In this document: piece after piece, positions 35,162 to 43,291 of the stretch
Numbering within the stretch: position 1 is the first letter of the stretch
How the letters are laid out: every line of letters begins with the position of its first letter
Program-made: the position numbers and the translations under genes
Notes under the pieces: generated by a model
What the model saw: only the letters and a program-made list of their open reading frames with translations
What the model was told of the DNA's origin: nothing
Database searches by the model: none
Origin: Shimia sp. R9_2
GTDB lineage: Bacteria > Pseudomonadota > Alphaproteobacteria > Rhodobacterales > Rhodobacteraceae
DNA: 64,000 bases
Assembly (NCBI RefSeq): GCF_017743735.1
Contig: NZ_JAGHRO010000004.1
Location: 248,001 to 312,000, forward strand
Direction: 5' to 3'

Positions 35162-35881
35162 ATGAAACTCTTCGTCGGCCTTGGCAACCCGGGGGCCAAA
35201 TACGCGCAAAACCGCCACAACATCGGCTTTATGGCGATGGATCAGATCGCCTCTGACCACGGCTTTGCGCCTTTCAAAGGCAAGTTTCAGGGTGCGCTGA
35301 CCGAAGGGCGACTGGGGCGTGAGAAGGTGCTGCTGCTGAAGCCTGAAACCTTCATGAACCTCTCCGGCCAATCGGTTGGCGAGGCGATGCGGTTTTACAA
35401 GCTGACCTCTCAGGATGTGGTTGTCTTTCATGACGAGCTGGATCTCGCTCCGGGCAAGCTCAAGTACAAAATGGGCGGCGGCCATGCCGGGCACAACGGG
35501 CTGCGCTCCATCCACCAGCACATTGGCGAAACCTATGGCCGCGTGCGCATGGGCATTGGCCATCCGGGCCGCAAAGAGCTGGTGAGCGGCTATGTGCTGC
35601 GCGATTTTGCCAAGGCGGAACAGGATTGGCTTGATGACATGCTGCGCGGGATTTCTGATGGCGCAGCGCATCTGGCAGAAGGGGACACCGCGAAATTCTC
35701 CAATGCGGTCGCCATGCGGCTGAACCCGCCACGGCCCTCTACGGGCACCAAAGGCCCGAAAGCGGGTGGCACCCCCGCCCCTGCCAAAGCGGAAACCTCA
35801 AAACCCAAGGCAGAGGCCAAGCCCGCCCCCGAAGAGGACAGCCGCAGCCCTTTGCAAAAACTGATGGACAAGTTCTCATGA
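35162..35881 (+). CDS. pth: Peptidyl-tRNA hydrolase
   Basis: Pth releases peptides from stalled peptidyl-tRNA and is essential. The 239-residue protein has the catalytic domain in residues 1-190 with VGLGNPGAKYAQNRHNIGF (catalytic Asn and His), KPETFMNLSGQSV, FHDELDL (catalytic Asp) and GGGHAGHNGLRSI. It is about 45 residues longer than the E. coli enzyme because of a Pro/Lys/Ala-rich tail (from about residue 195, ending RSPLQKLMDKFS), a feature of many roseobacter Pth proteins. The stop codon overlaps the start of the next gene (ATGA), so the two are coupled. Confidence 0.97.
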   Translation: MKLFVGLGNPGAKYAQNRHNIGFMAMDQIASDHGFAPFKGKFQGALTEGRLGREKVLLLKPETFMNLSGQSVGEAMRFYKLTSQDVVVFHDELDLAPGKLKYKMGGGHAGHNGLRSIHQHIGETYGRVRMGIGHPGRKELVSGYVLRDFAKAEQDWLDDMLRGISDGAAHLAEGDTAKFSNAVAMRLNPPRPSTGTKGPKAGGTPAPAKAETSKPKAEAKPAPEEDSRSPLQKLMDKFS

Positions 35882-36915
35882 ACGCCCTGAGTGCGGCGTT
35901 TTTGGAGCAGGCGGACAGCTGCGACGCCTTGGACAGCCCGTTTATGGGTCGTCTGCTGCGCATGCTTTCTGCCAACTGCCCCACAGACACCGCACTTGCC
36001 AAAAAATGCGCCACATTTGCGGGCGACATCGGCCCCAAAGGCCACAGCCTACCCTTGCGCATCGCCAGCGGCCTGCATGCACTGGTGCTGAAACAAACAG
36101 ATCCAGCGCTGGCAACGGTCTATCCGCCCAACGCACCGGCGGACCCAGAGCTGCAAGACGCGGTCCTCGCCGCCCTGCACCGCCATGACGCCTTTTTGTG
36201 TGACTGGATCACAAATGCGCCGCAAACCAACGAAGTGCGCCGCAGCGCCGTTCTGATCGCCACAGCACAGCTGCTGACCGCGCGTTTCGGCCTGCCTTTG
36301 AAACTCTCCGAGCTTGGCGCCTCTGCCGGTCTCAACCTGATGTTTGACCAGTTCCACCTCGCGGTGGGTGATGGCTATGGCCCCAAAAGCGACGTGGTAC
36401 TAACACCCGACTGGCACGGCGTGCTGCCACCACAAGATACGCTCTCGGTGGTGGATCGCCGCGGCGTCGACCTGCACCCGCTCAACAGCCATGATCCCGA
36501 TCACGCGCTGCGGCTGCAAGCCTATCTCTGGGCCGATCAGGCAGAGCGCATCACCCGCACCCGCGCCGCCATCGCCGTGCAAGACGCCGAGGTAGATGCC
36601 AGCGATGCCATAGACTGGCTGGAGGCTCGCGTTGCCGGCCCACAGAGCGGCGCGCTGCATCTGGTCTACTCCACCGTGGCCTGGCAGTATTTTCCGCCAC
36701 AAAGCCAGACGCGCGGCATTAAGATCATGGAGGCCGCAGGGGCCAAGGCCACCGAAGCCGCCCCCCTCGCCTGGCTTTCCTATGAGGCCGATGAGCAGAC
36801 ACCCGGCGCAGCGCTCACACTCCGCCTTTGGCCCGGTGATGTGACCATAAATCTCGGCCGCGCCGATTTTCACGGCCGCTGGGTGGATTGGCAGGCCCCA
36901 GAGAAGCTCACCTAA
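35878..36915 (+). CDS. DUF2332 family protein
   Basis: The 345-residue protein matches DUF2332, whose members look like methyltransferase-type Rossmann proteins but have no known activity. Recognisable blocks are FLCDWITNAPQTNEVRRSA, LKLSELGASAGLNLMFDQF (the glycine-rich nucleotide-like loop), HLVYSTVAWQYFPPQ and WLSYEAD near the end. It overlaps pth by four bases (ATGA) and shares its transcript. There is no signal peptide. A role in translation quality control is suggested only by this coupling. Confidence 0.85.
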   Translation: MNALSAAFLEQADSCDALDSPFMGRLLRMLSANCPTDTALAKKCATFAGDIGPKGHSLPLRIASGLHALVLKQTDPALATVYPPNAPADPELQDAVLAALHRHDAFLCDWITNAPQTNEVRRSAVLIATAQLLTARFGLPLKLSELGASAGLNLMFDQFHLAVGDGYGPKSDVVLTPDWHGVLPPQDTLSVVDRRGVDLHPLNSHDPDHALRLQAYLWADQAERITRTRAAIAVQDAEVDASDAIDWLEARVAGPQSGALHLVYSTVAWQYFPPQSQTRGIKIMEAAGAKATEAAPLAWLSYEADEQTPGAALTLRLWPGDVTINLGRADFHGRWVDWQAPEKLT

Positions 36916-36987
36916 CGTCAGCATTGCAGCCCGGCCCCGCAAGATGCTCAACTTATTTAAAAGGTGAGGCATTTCGGGGAGGAAAAA

Positions 36988-38154
36988 ATGCGCACATTCG
37001 GGAAGTGGCTGGGCCGCATATTGCTGATGCTCGCTCTGGCGGCCGTGGCGGTCTATTTTCTCAAACGCGAAGAGATCACCCGGCTTCTGGCGGTGAACTC
37101 CCTCTTTTCGGAAGAAAAGATCGTCTCCAACTTCTCAAACATGGACACGCTGTTCCTCACTGCGGACATCGCACAGGGCGACGCTGCGGTCGGCCCCCTG
37201 CCAAACGGCACTGCCATGCAAATGCCAGTCCGCTTTGACAGCTGGCTCAAGGAGCGCGCTGTGACCAGCGTCGTTGTGCTCAAAAATGGCGCAGTTGTGC
37301 ATGAGAGCTACCATCAGGACACCACGCCTGAGGATCTGAAGATCAGCTGGTCGGTGGCCAAATCCTACCTGTCCTCGCTCATGGGCATTGTGCTGGCGGA
37401 AGGCCACATCGAGAGCCTTGACGATCCGGTCACCAAATACGCGCCTTTGCTCAAAGGCTCCGCCTATGACGGCGCAACCATCAAGAACGTGCTTCAGATG
37501 TCTTCGGGGGTGACTTTCAACGAGGACTATCTGGATTTTCATTCTGATATCAACCGTATGGGCCGCGTTCTTGCCTTGGGTGGCACATTGGATGGCTTTG
37601 CCGCCGGTCTCAGCGAAACCTTTGTCGCGCCGGGCACGCAGTTTCAATATGTCTCGATTGACACCCATGTCATCGGCATGGTGATCCGTGGCGCCACCGG
37701 CCGGTCCATCCCCGATCTTCTGGGGGAAAAGATCATCTCCAAGCTCGGCTATGAGCAGATGCCTTACTACGTCACCGATGGCGAAGGCGTGGCCTTTGTC
37801 TTGGGCGGGCTGAATATCCGCACGCGTGACTATGCCCGCTTTGGTCAGATGGTCCTGCAAGAGGGCCAATATGGCGGCGAACAGATCGTGCCGGCTGACT
37901 GGCTGGCCGCCGCCACCGTGCCCAGCGCCAACACCCAGCCCGGCAAGCTGCACTATGGCTATCAGTGGTGGATGCCCAAGGACCCGCGCGAGGGAGAGTT
38001 CTTTGGCATCGGTGTTTATGGGCAATACATCTACATCAACCGCGCTGAGGGCGTGGTGATTGCGGTGAACTCTGCGGACCGGAAGTTCAAGGAAAGCGGC
38101 GTGACCGACAGCAACATCGCCCTATTCCGCGAGATTGCGAAAACCGCTCAGTAA
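36988..38154 (+). CDS. Serine beta-lactamase-like hydrolase, membrane-anchored
   Basis: This 388-residue protein starts with a basic stretch and one membrane helix (about 8-27) and has a beta-lactamase/penicillin-binding fold (class C/EstB type). The SxxK nucleophile is in SWSVAKSYLSS, the second motif probably the Tyr of QYVSIDTHV, and a closing block reads GIGVYGQYIYI. Relatives act as esterases, peptidases or 6-aminohexanoate-dimer hydrolases; true beta-lactamase activity is unlikely. The ATG at 36988 follows GGGGAGG; the ATG at 36964 is weaker. A GGGGGC/GCCCCC hairpin without a T run lies downstream at about 38168-38186. Confidence 0.88.
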   Translation: MRTFGKWLGRILLMLALAAVAVYFLKREEITRLLAVNSLFSEEKIVSNFSNMDTLFLTADIAQGDAAVGPLPNGTAMQMPVRFDSWLKERAVTSVVVLKNGAVVHESYHQDTTPEDLKISWSVAKSYLSSLMGIVLAEGHIESLDDPVTKYAPLLKGSAYDGATIKNVLQMSSGVTFNEDYLDFHSDINRMGRVLALGGTLDGFAAGLSETFVAPGTQFQYVSIDTHVIGMVIRGATGRSIPDLLGEKIISKLGYEQMPYYVTDGEGVAFVLGGLNIRTRDYARFGQMVLQEGQYGGEQIVPADWLAAATVPSANTQPGKLHYGYQWWMPKDPREGEFFGIGVYGQYIYINRAEGVVIAVNSADRKFKESGVTDSNIALFREIAKTAQ

Positions 38155-38219
38155 TAAAGTGGACGGACGGGGGCTGGCTGCCCCCGCACCCCCGCGAGAA
38201 TTTCTAGCAGAATGAAGCC

Positions 38220-39593
38220 TTAGTGGACTCGCGCGCCCTGTGCTTCCAAGCCAGCCTGTATCTCTGAGATATTGAGCGCATCGAGCGCGCGGTTTTGCTT
38301 CACCGCCAGCGCTGCGGCCACGCCTGCCCCCTGCCCGATCACCGCACAGCAGGCCATATTTCGGGTGGCCGCATGGGCAATCTTATGCCCCGCAGTCGCG
38401 CGCCCTGAAATCAGCAGGTTTTTCACCCCTTGGGGCAGAAGGTTGCGGTAAGGCACCTCAAAATAGCGCCCCGTGGTGGGCAGGATCAAAACGCCATAAC
38501 CGTCGATGAACTCCGGGAAAATCCCGATGCTGTCTTCAAAGCGGCCTTGTTCACGCACATCCAGCTCGCTCATCGCATAGACCGTGTCCACCTTGCGGGT
38601 GTCGCGGATGCCCAAGGTCATGCCGAAGTTTCTGAGGCGCGCGTTCTCACAGCCCGGCAGGAAGCGTTTGAGCGCCTCAATCGCCAGCATGGTCTGGCGG
38701 CGACCTTCGATCTCGCCATAGGTCAGGCTGTCCGGATCGGTGCCGTCAATCCCGTCCAGATGGATGAGGTTCATATAGGTCAGCTCGCCGGTGTCATGCA
38801 TCGCCCCCCAGGTGCCTGCGATGGTGTTGAGATGGGGCGGGATCAGTCCGGCCTCAATCGCCTGCGCAAAAGGCTTGTAGAGGAAGGGGGAGAACATCTG
38901 ATCCTCTTTGCCGGAGGTTTCGATGTTCCATTCCCCGCCGCCGCCCCAATCCGCATAGGTTTGCGGATCGGCCTTGATGCCCTCCATAAAAGCGCTTTTG
39001 TCGACACCTGCGAGGTGGAACATCACCGAGGCCGCCATCAGATCTTCGCGCGGGGCCATCTGACAAGGCGCGCCTGCGCGATGCGCCACATCCGCATCGC
39101 CGGTGGCGTCAATCACCACTTTGGCCAGGATCGCCTCACGGCCTGCCTTGGATTCGGTTATGATGCCTTTGATCTCATCGCCTTCCATGATCGGGGCCAC
39201 AAAGGCGCGGTGCAGCATCGGGTGGATGCCCGCCTTCTGCACCATCTGATCCGCCACCAGCTTGAAGCCTTCGCTGTCAATTTCATAGCTCAAGGACTGG
39301 CTTTCCGGCACCGCGGCACCTGCCTCTTTGGCGGCGTCTTCGAACTCTTTGGGGATGCCCATGCTCTCCACGGTTTGCTCGTGGCGATACCAGTGCATGC
39401 CTTCCACACCGACCACGGTGATATTGCCGCCAAAGCAGCCAAAACGCTCCACCAGCGTGACCTCCACACCGGCGCGGGCCGCGGCCAAGGCAGGCGACAA
39501 GCCGCCGGGGCCTGAGCCCACAACAAGCACATCGGTCTCGTGGATCACATCAATCTGGCGGGCGGGTTCGGTAATCTGTTTCATAGGCGCCAT
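38220..39593 (-). CDS. FAD-dependent oxidoreductase (PF12831 type)
   Basis: The 457-residue flavoprotein has the dinucleotide-binding motif VLVVGSGPGGLSPALAAARAG at the N terminus, followed by LVERFGCFGGNITVVG, a signature of the FAD_oxidored (PF12831) family, and the second ATG-type motif VIDATGDADVAHRAGAP. The C terminus has LLISGRATAGHKIAHAATRNM and GQGAGVAAALAVKQ. Members often act on sugar or amine substrates or as succinate-dehydrogenase-like flavoproteins; the substrate is unknown. It is monocistronic. The start could be 39593 or the ATG at 39584. Confidence 0.88.
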   Translation of the reverse strand: MAPMKQITEPARQIDVIHETDVLVVGSGPGGLSPALAAARAGVEVTLVERFGCFGGNITVVGVEGMHWYRHEQTVESMGIPKEFEDAAKEAGAAVPESQSLSYEIDSEGFKLVADQMVQKAGIHPMLHRAFVAPIMEGDEIKGIITESKAGREAILAKVVIDATGDADVAHRAGAPCQMAPREDLMAASVMFHLAGVDKSAFMEGIKADPQTYADWGGGGEWNIETSGKEDQMFSPFLYKPFAQAIEAGLIPPHLNTIAGTWGAMHDTGELTYMNLIHLDGIDGTDPDSLTYGEIEGRRQTMLAIEALKRFLPGCENARLRNFGMTLGIRDTRKVDTVYAMSELDVREQGRFEDSIGIFPEFIDGYGVLILPTTGRYFEVPYRNLLPQGVKNLLISGRATAGHKIAHAATRNMACCAVIGQGAGVAAALAVKQNRALDALNISEIQAGLEAQGARVH

Positions 39594-39697
39594 GCTTCGC
39601 GCAGCCGCCCCGATGGGTCAATTCATTTCTTGAATGGCTATTCAATTTTTCAGACTGCGCATTGCCCCGTGAGCATCACGTATGCAATGCTAAGTCC

Positions 39698-40072
39698 ATG
39701 ATCGAAAAAGACGCTTCCGTAAATGTGCTGGGCGGCACGCTTGCCCCCTGCTCCACCAATCCGGTCACCGGTTTCTTTCGCGACGGTCATTGCAACACCT
39801 GCGCACAGGATCAGGGCAGCCACACCGTGTGTGCGGTGATGACAGCCGAATTCCTCGCCTATTCCAAATATGTCGGCAACGACCTGTCCACCCCGCGGCC
39901 CGAGTTCAACTTTGCGGGCCTCAAACCCGGGGATCACTGGTGCCTGTGTGCGGCCCGCTTCCTGCAAGCCCATGACGAAGGCTGCGCGCCCAAGGCCAAT
40001 CTGGCGGCCACCCATCAAAAGGCCCTTGATATCGTGCCTTTGCGCGTTCTGCAGGAACACTCCCTGCCCTGA
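39698..40072 (+). CDS. DUF2237 family protein
   Basis: This 124-residue protein matches DUF2237, a family of small cytosolic proteins with many conserved cysteines and no known function. Key blocks are NVLGGTLAPCSTNPVTGFFRDG, CNTCAQDQGSHTVCAVMT, PEFNFAGLKPGDHWCLCAARFL and KANLAATHQKALDIV. The arrangement suggests metal binding. The ATG at 39698 gives the family N terminus, though no strong ribosome site precedes it; an open frame from 39662 is an alternative. Monocistronic, 104 bases from the flavoprotein gene that runs the other way. Confidence 0.88.
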   Translation: MIEKDASVNVLGGTLAPCSTNPVTGFFRDGHCNTCAQDQGSHTVCAVMTAEFLAYSKYVGNDLSTPRPEFNFAGLKPGDHWCLCAARFLQAHDEGCAPKANLAATHQKALDIVPLRVLQEHSLP

Positions 40073-40238
40073 GACAGTGGCGCCCGATCTGCGGCGCGCC
40101 AATATGCCCTATATCTTGAGCGATTGACCTGCGCGCGCGAGTTGTGCCACTACTGCGCCTCTGCGCCAGCCCCGCCGCTTTGTCCGGCCAGCAAGCCTGC
40201 ATTCCCCCAGTGAACACACGCATCAGAAAGGCATTGCC

Positions 40239-40559
40239 ATGGGCTATATCGCTATGAACCGCTTCAAAATCGCCGAGGGCCGCGAAGCGGATTTTGAAGA
40301 GGTCTGGAAAGCGCGCGAAAGCCGCCTCAAAGAGCTCAAGGGATTTCGTGAGTTTCGCCTGCTGAAAGGTCCGCAGGGCGACGGCTTCACCCTCTATTCC
40401 AGCCATGTGTTGTGGGACCAACAGGCTGATTTTCAGGCCTGGACCAAATCGGAGCAGTTCCGCGACGCCCACCGCAACTCCGGAAACTCCAAGACCGAAG
40501 GCGTGATCATCGGCCGCCCGGAATTTGAAGGCTTTGAAACCGTGCTGCACGAGGCCTGA
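40239..40559 (+). CDS. Antibiotic-biosynthesis-monooxygenase-fold protein (HmoA/IsdG-like)
   Basis: The 106-residue protein has the dimeric alpha/beta-barrel (ABM) fold: MNRFKIAEGREADFEEVWKAR, GFREFRLLKG, YSSHVLWDQQADFQAWTKSEQFRDAH. This close match to HmoA-type heme-degrading monooxygenases, with a His late in the last helix, makes heme breakdown a reasonable guess. AGAAAGG lies upstream of the ATG. It ends at a terminator and has no heme-uptake neighbours. Confidence 0.85.
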   Translation: MGYIAMNRFKIAEGREADFEEVWKARESRLKELKGFREFRLLKGPQGDGFTLYSSHVLWDQQADFQAWTKSEQFRDAHRNSGNSKTEGVIIGRPEFEGFETVLHEA

Positions 40560-40573
40560 GCGCAAATATTATC

Positions 40574-40606
40574 GGAGCGCCTGCAGTCGGGCGCTCCGTG
40601 ATCTTT
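40574..40606 (+). terminator. Rho-independent terminator of the HmoA-like gene
   Basis: GGAGCGCC and GGCGCTCC form an eight-base-pair stem with an eight-base loop, followed within six bases by TTTT, 14 bases after the stop codon. Confidence 0.75.
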
Positions 40607-40873
40607 TAGGGCCTGTGGACAATCAGGAGATCGTATCAGCGCGAGATCCATTTTGCTTCTGCCAAGCTAATTTGATCGCAGCGATCTGGTTGATCGGAAG
40701 GGCAAATTTGCGCAGGCCGGAGCAAAATGGGCCGTGCCCCGAAGGGGTTTCGCCAGAATTGCCCTCTTCGTCGTCATTTGGCCTTGAAATAGTTGACTAT
40801 TATTGCGCCCAAATTCCTAGAACTGAGCAATTTTGGACTGAAACTGATGCGAACCCCTGATTGCCCATAGGCC
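40607..40873. other. Intergenic stretch without a recognisable gene
   Basis: These 267 bases (314 counting the terminator) hold no supported gene and are less GC-rich than the flanks. The only structure I see is a short palindrome (GATCGCAGCGATC, about 40674-40686). It may contain the 3' end of the LuxR-type transcript from the minus strand. Confidence 0.4.
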
Positions 40874-41359
40874 CTAGGCCTCTTCAGCCAGAAGATCATC
40901 CAAAAACAGGCTCATAAGCTGGGCGCGTCCGCTCACGCCTGCCTTCCGGTAGATCGCATTGCACTGCGCCTTGACCGTGCCTTCTGAAGTTTCCCGCAGC
41001 CCCGCGATTTCCTGAATAGACAGGCCTTTGATCGAAAATAGCGCCACATCCCGCTCTGCCGGGGTCAATTCCCAATGCGCAAAGCTGGCATCAATATGTT
41101 CGCGGAAGGCTTTCTGAACCTGAGCCAGGTTGGCCTCTGCCCTCGCCCGCGCACGAAACGCCTGACGCAGCGCAACCGCGCCCAGGATCGCGCCGAGCAG
41201 CAGCCCCAAGGCTGCGCCGATTTCAAGAAGTTCGCGCACATGCCATGGGATCGGCACACTTCTGATCCCCAAGATCGAGGCCAGAATCTCAAACAGAAAG
41301 AACAGCGCACAAAACGACTGTAGCGCCAGGAGCGCCAACAACACCCCTGAAGACTTCAC
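40874..41359 (-). CDS. Membrane-anchored LuxR-type transcriptional regulator
   Basis: The 161-residue protein has two N-terminal membrane helices (about 4-27 and 35-56), a charged helical linker (RARARAEANLAQVQKAF), and a C-terminal LuxR-type helix-turn-helix (about 95-150: ELTPAERDVALFSIKGLSIQEIA, then SEGTVKAQCNAIYRKAG). There is no receiver or ligand-binding domain, so the signal must come through the membrane part or a partner. The GTG at 41359 follows GGGGGG by five bases; an open frame from 41395 has no site. The preceding gene on the same strand encodes a secreted PepSY-like protein about 40 bases upstream, so they form an operon. Confidence 0.8.
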   Translation of the reverse strand: MKSSGVLLALLALQSFCALFFLFEILASILGIRSVPIPWHVRELLEIGAALGLLLGAILGAVALRQAFRARARAEANLAQVQKAFREHIDASFAHWELTPAERDVALFSIKGLSIQEIAGLRETSEGTVKAQCNAIYRKAGVSGRAQLMSLFLDDLLAEEA

Positions 41360-41401
41360 ACATGCCCCCCACAGCGGCAGCCCCATATGCCGCACCGCAT
41401 G

Positions 41402-42070
41402 TTAGTTGTCCCAACCACCCGTGTCATCATCTCCTTGACCTCCGTCATGGCCCCCATCATGACCTCCGCCATAGTCTCCGTGATCTCCCCCGTCGTGACC
41501 GCCATCCCAACTCTCGGCATGGCCTCCGTCCCAGTCGTCGTTGTCTACATCACCAAAATCGTCGCCAAATGCATTGTCGGTCTCATGATGTGAGCCACCG
41601 TAATCATAATCAGGGTCATCGCCACTGAATAAACCGCCATAGGCCCCATCGTCACCGCCGATGGCATCTGCTGTAAAATCGGTGTCTTCGTACATGTCAT
41701 CGTCATGCGTCCTGGAGCGCTGAGCGCCACGGCGGTCTTGTCCAGCTTCTGTGCCAATGTTCCCTCTGCGCGCGTCAGTGCTGCTGTCGCGCTGCGCGCG
41801 GGGGAGCGTTTGATCACTACGGTCAGTGTGCGTGTAATCACGCAAAATCTCGCCGGTGCGTCGATTGACGATAATCTCGCGCTCAACCTCACCCTTTTGG
41901 GCCTCAATGCGCATGCGCCCAAGCCACGTCCGGCTGACGGTTATTTCGGAGTAGCCCTGCTGGTTAAGCTGTCGCGCGATAGACTGAGCCCGACTTTCAG
42001 CAGCAAGAGACCCGGCTGAAGAAATCAGCAAAGCCGCACTCAACAAAAATTTCAACTCTCTTGTCGCCAT
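41402..42070 (-). CDS. Secreted PepSY-like protein with Gly/Asp/His-rich tail
   Basis: The 222-residue protein has a signal peptide (about residues 1-24, SAALLISSAGSLAAES) and then a PepSY-like domain of about 60 residues (AQSIARQLNQQGYSEITVSR, IEAQKGEVEREIIVNRRTG). From about residue 86 it is low complexity, and the last 90 residues are almost only Gly, Asp, His and aromatic residues (short repeats like GGHDGGDHG and GGGHDGGHDGG). The acidic His-rich tail should bind divalent metal in the periplasm. It lies just upstream of a membrane-anchored LuxR-type regulator. A sensory pairing is inferred. Confidence 0.82.
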   Translation of the reverse strand: MATRELKFLLSAALLISSAGSLAAESRAQSIARQLNQQGYSEITVSRTWLGRMRIEAQKGEVEREIIVNRRTGEILRDYTHTDRSDQTLPRAQRDSSTDARRGNIGTEAGQDRRGAQRSRTHDDDMYEDTDFTADAIGGDDGAYGGLFSGDDPDYDYGGSHHETDNAFGDDFGDVDNDDWDGGHAESWDGGHDGGDHGDYGGGHDGGHDGGQGDDDTGGWDN

Positions 42071-42317
42071 CTACCAATCCAATAGTGCCGGCGCTTTCTC
42101 CCAAAGCGCCGGCCACCTGAAAGCGTCTATCGTGTCCTACATGTAATATGTCCGTGAGTGGATGGCAAAACACTGATCCGCAGAGGGCAAATTCTGCAAC
42201 ACGCTTTCAAGACTTCCAAAAATGGTTGTCTGCGCTTCTAAACAAGTGCCTCCTCTGTCTTAGCGATCGCTGTAGTCTCCGCGCGCCCTTGCGCTTTGGG
42301 TTTGCGAATAGTCACTC

Positions 42318-42614
42318 TCAGCCCACTTTTTCTGTGCCACCTCCTGCCAACGGAACTGCACTATCGTCGGTGTCCGCATGAGCTCTTGGGCCACTCCTGC
42401 GCCAAGATGCTGGGAAACTCACTGTCATGGCGACAGCTTCTTTACCTGCGCGTTGTCCCGAAACTCTCAATTCACCATCGATACAGCCGACGCGCGCCTC
42501 CGAAAATCCGCTAGCGCGCATCGCAGTAGATAACCGCTTCCCAGCTTTAAATTCGAAACCTGGATGTTCCACTCGAGGTCCAAGTGGTGCGGCATTCTGC
42601 TCTGCTCGGTTCAT
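42318..42614 (-). CDS. Doubtful small hypothetical protein, possibly decayed
   Basis: A 98-residue frame starts at an ATG with GGAG six bases upstream. It has a plausible soluble sequence (for example GFEFKAGKRLSTAMRASGFSEARV, DGELRVSGQRAGKEAVAMTV) but matches nothing known. A frameshift at its end would extend it by about 27 residues, which is why it may be a broken gene rather than a real one. Confidence 0.25.
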   Translation of the reverse strand: MNRAEQNAAPLGPRVEHPGFEFKAGKRLSTAMRASGFSEARVGCIDGELRVSGQRAGKEAVAMTVSFPASWRRSGPRAHADTDDSAVPLAGGGTEKVG

Positions 42615-42742
42615 CGACAACTCCGTGAGTATGATTGCGAAGAAGTGGCCTCCCTTTCATAGGAAGCGCAGGGTTGAATTGCCTGAGCGCGGCACGGTGC
42701 GCTATAGAACTTCGGTTTAATTAACCCTGCATAACCTGCGGG

Positions 42743-42756
42743 TTTATGCGCATAAA
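42743..42756. promoter_or_regulatory. Perfect 14-base palindrome
   Basis: TTTATGC-GCATAAA is perfectly self-complementary, and a further GGTTTATGC copy lies eight bases downstream. The same half-sites, spread apart, occur upstream of pntA. It could be an operator; no regulator is known to me. Confidence 0.35.
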
Positions 42757-42833
42757 CTCAGGTTTATGCACCCTCGGACGCCCTGCTTGCCAAGGCGCGC
42801 CTCAGTCTGGCGCGCGCCGCGCAGGCACTCCGC

Positions 42834-43091
42834 TCAGAGCACAAACCTGTGCTCATAGGGCGCTTTCCGCTCCCGACGTGATCCATGCGGCAGGGTCAGG
42901 TACTGCGTCTTCGGCATCTTGCCCGATGCGCTGGCCACCACGGTCAGCTGGCAATCCGTGAGAATATACTCAATGTCCTGATAGCCCTGCGCCTGCATCG
43001 AGGTGACCACACGCTCCGCAAGCCGCTTGGCGCGATCAAGCCCGGTGTTTTCTGAAATACGCACGCCGATTTGTTCATTGGTCTGTGTCAT
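42834..43091 (-). CDS. Small hypothetical protein
   Basis: The 85-residue product starts at an ATG with GAAGGAGAG five bases upstream, a strong site. It is soluble, with a conserved-looking core (LDRAKRLAERVVTSMQAQGYQDIEYIL, TDCQLTVVASASG) and a basic, Arg-rich end. The alternation suggests a small alpha/beta fold. No family is recognised. It lies downstream of trpB on the same strand but beyond its terminator, so it is probably a separate transcript. Confidence 0.65.
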   Translation of the reverse strand: MTQTNEQIGVRISENTGLDRAKRLAERVVTSMQAQGYQDIEYILTDCQLTVVASASGKMPKTQYLTLPHGSRRERKAPYEHRFVL

Positions 43092-43234
43092 CTGGCTCTC
43101 CTTCCCAGCAGATCGGACAGCTGCTTGCAACCTCAACACCGCATCACAGCCTGTCTCAAAACCCTAGCAAGTTGTGCCTTAGCGCCAACACACACCGGAG
43201 ATCAGCAGCCATCGCTTCAGCATAGCCGCCTATA

Positions 43235-43264
43235 CAAAAGAAGAGAGCGCCCCGAAGGACGCTC
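43235..43264 (-). terminator. Rho-independent terminator of trpB
   Basis: On the minus strand GAGCGTCC and GGGCGCTC pair (one wobble) around TTCG, followed by TCTTCTTTTG, about 30 bases after the trpB stop codon. Confidence 0.75.
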
Positions 43265-43291
43265 CAAACTCAAACCACGAGATCCGCCGGA

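Larger units (their letters stand above)
42071..42833. other. Long stretch of uncertain content
   Basis: These 763 bases have no recognised gene. The start should hold the promoter of the PepSY-tail operon. The middle carries a weak minus-strand frame (42318-42614, listed separately) with a possible frameshifted continuation to a TAG at 42238, which would read on from GTEKVG as LRVTIRKPKAQGRA. The end has an AT-rich patch with a perfect palindrome (42743-42756). It may be a decayed insertion. Confidence 0.4.

Noticed and set aside
38168..38186. GGGGGC/GCCCCC hairpin after the serine hydrolase gene
   Set aside because: It has no T run on either strand, so I do not list it as a terminator; it may still be a minor structure between convergent genes.
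40525..40860. Open frame of 111 codons after the HmoA-like gene
   Set aside because: It runs through the terminator hairpin, has no ribosome site and no family similarity.
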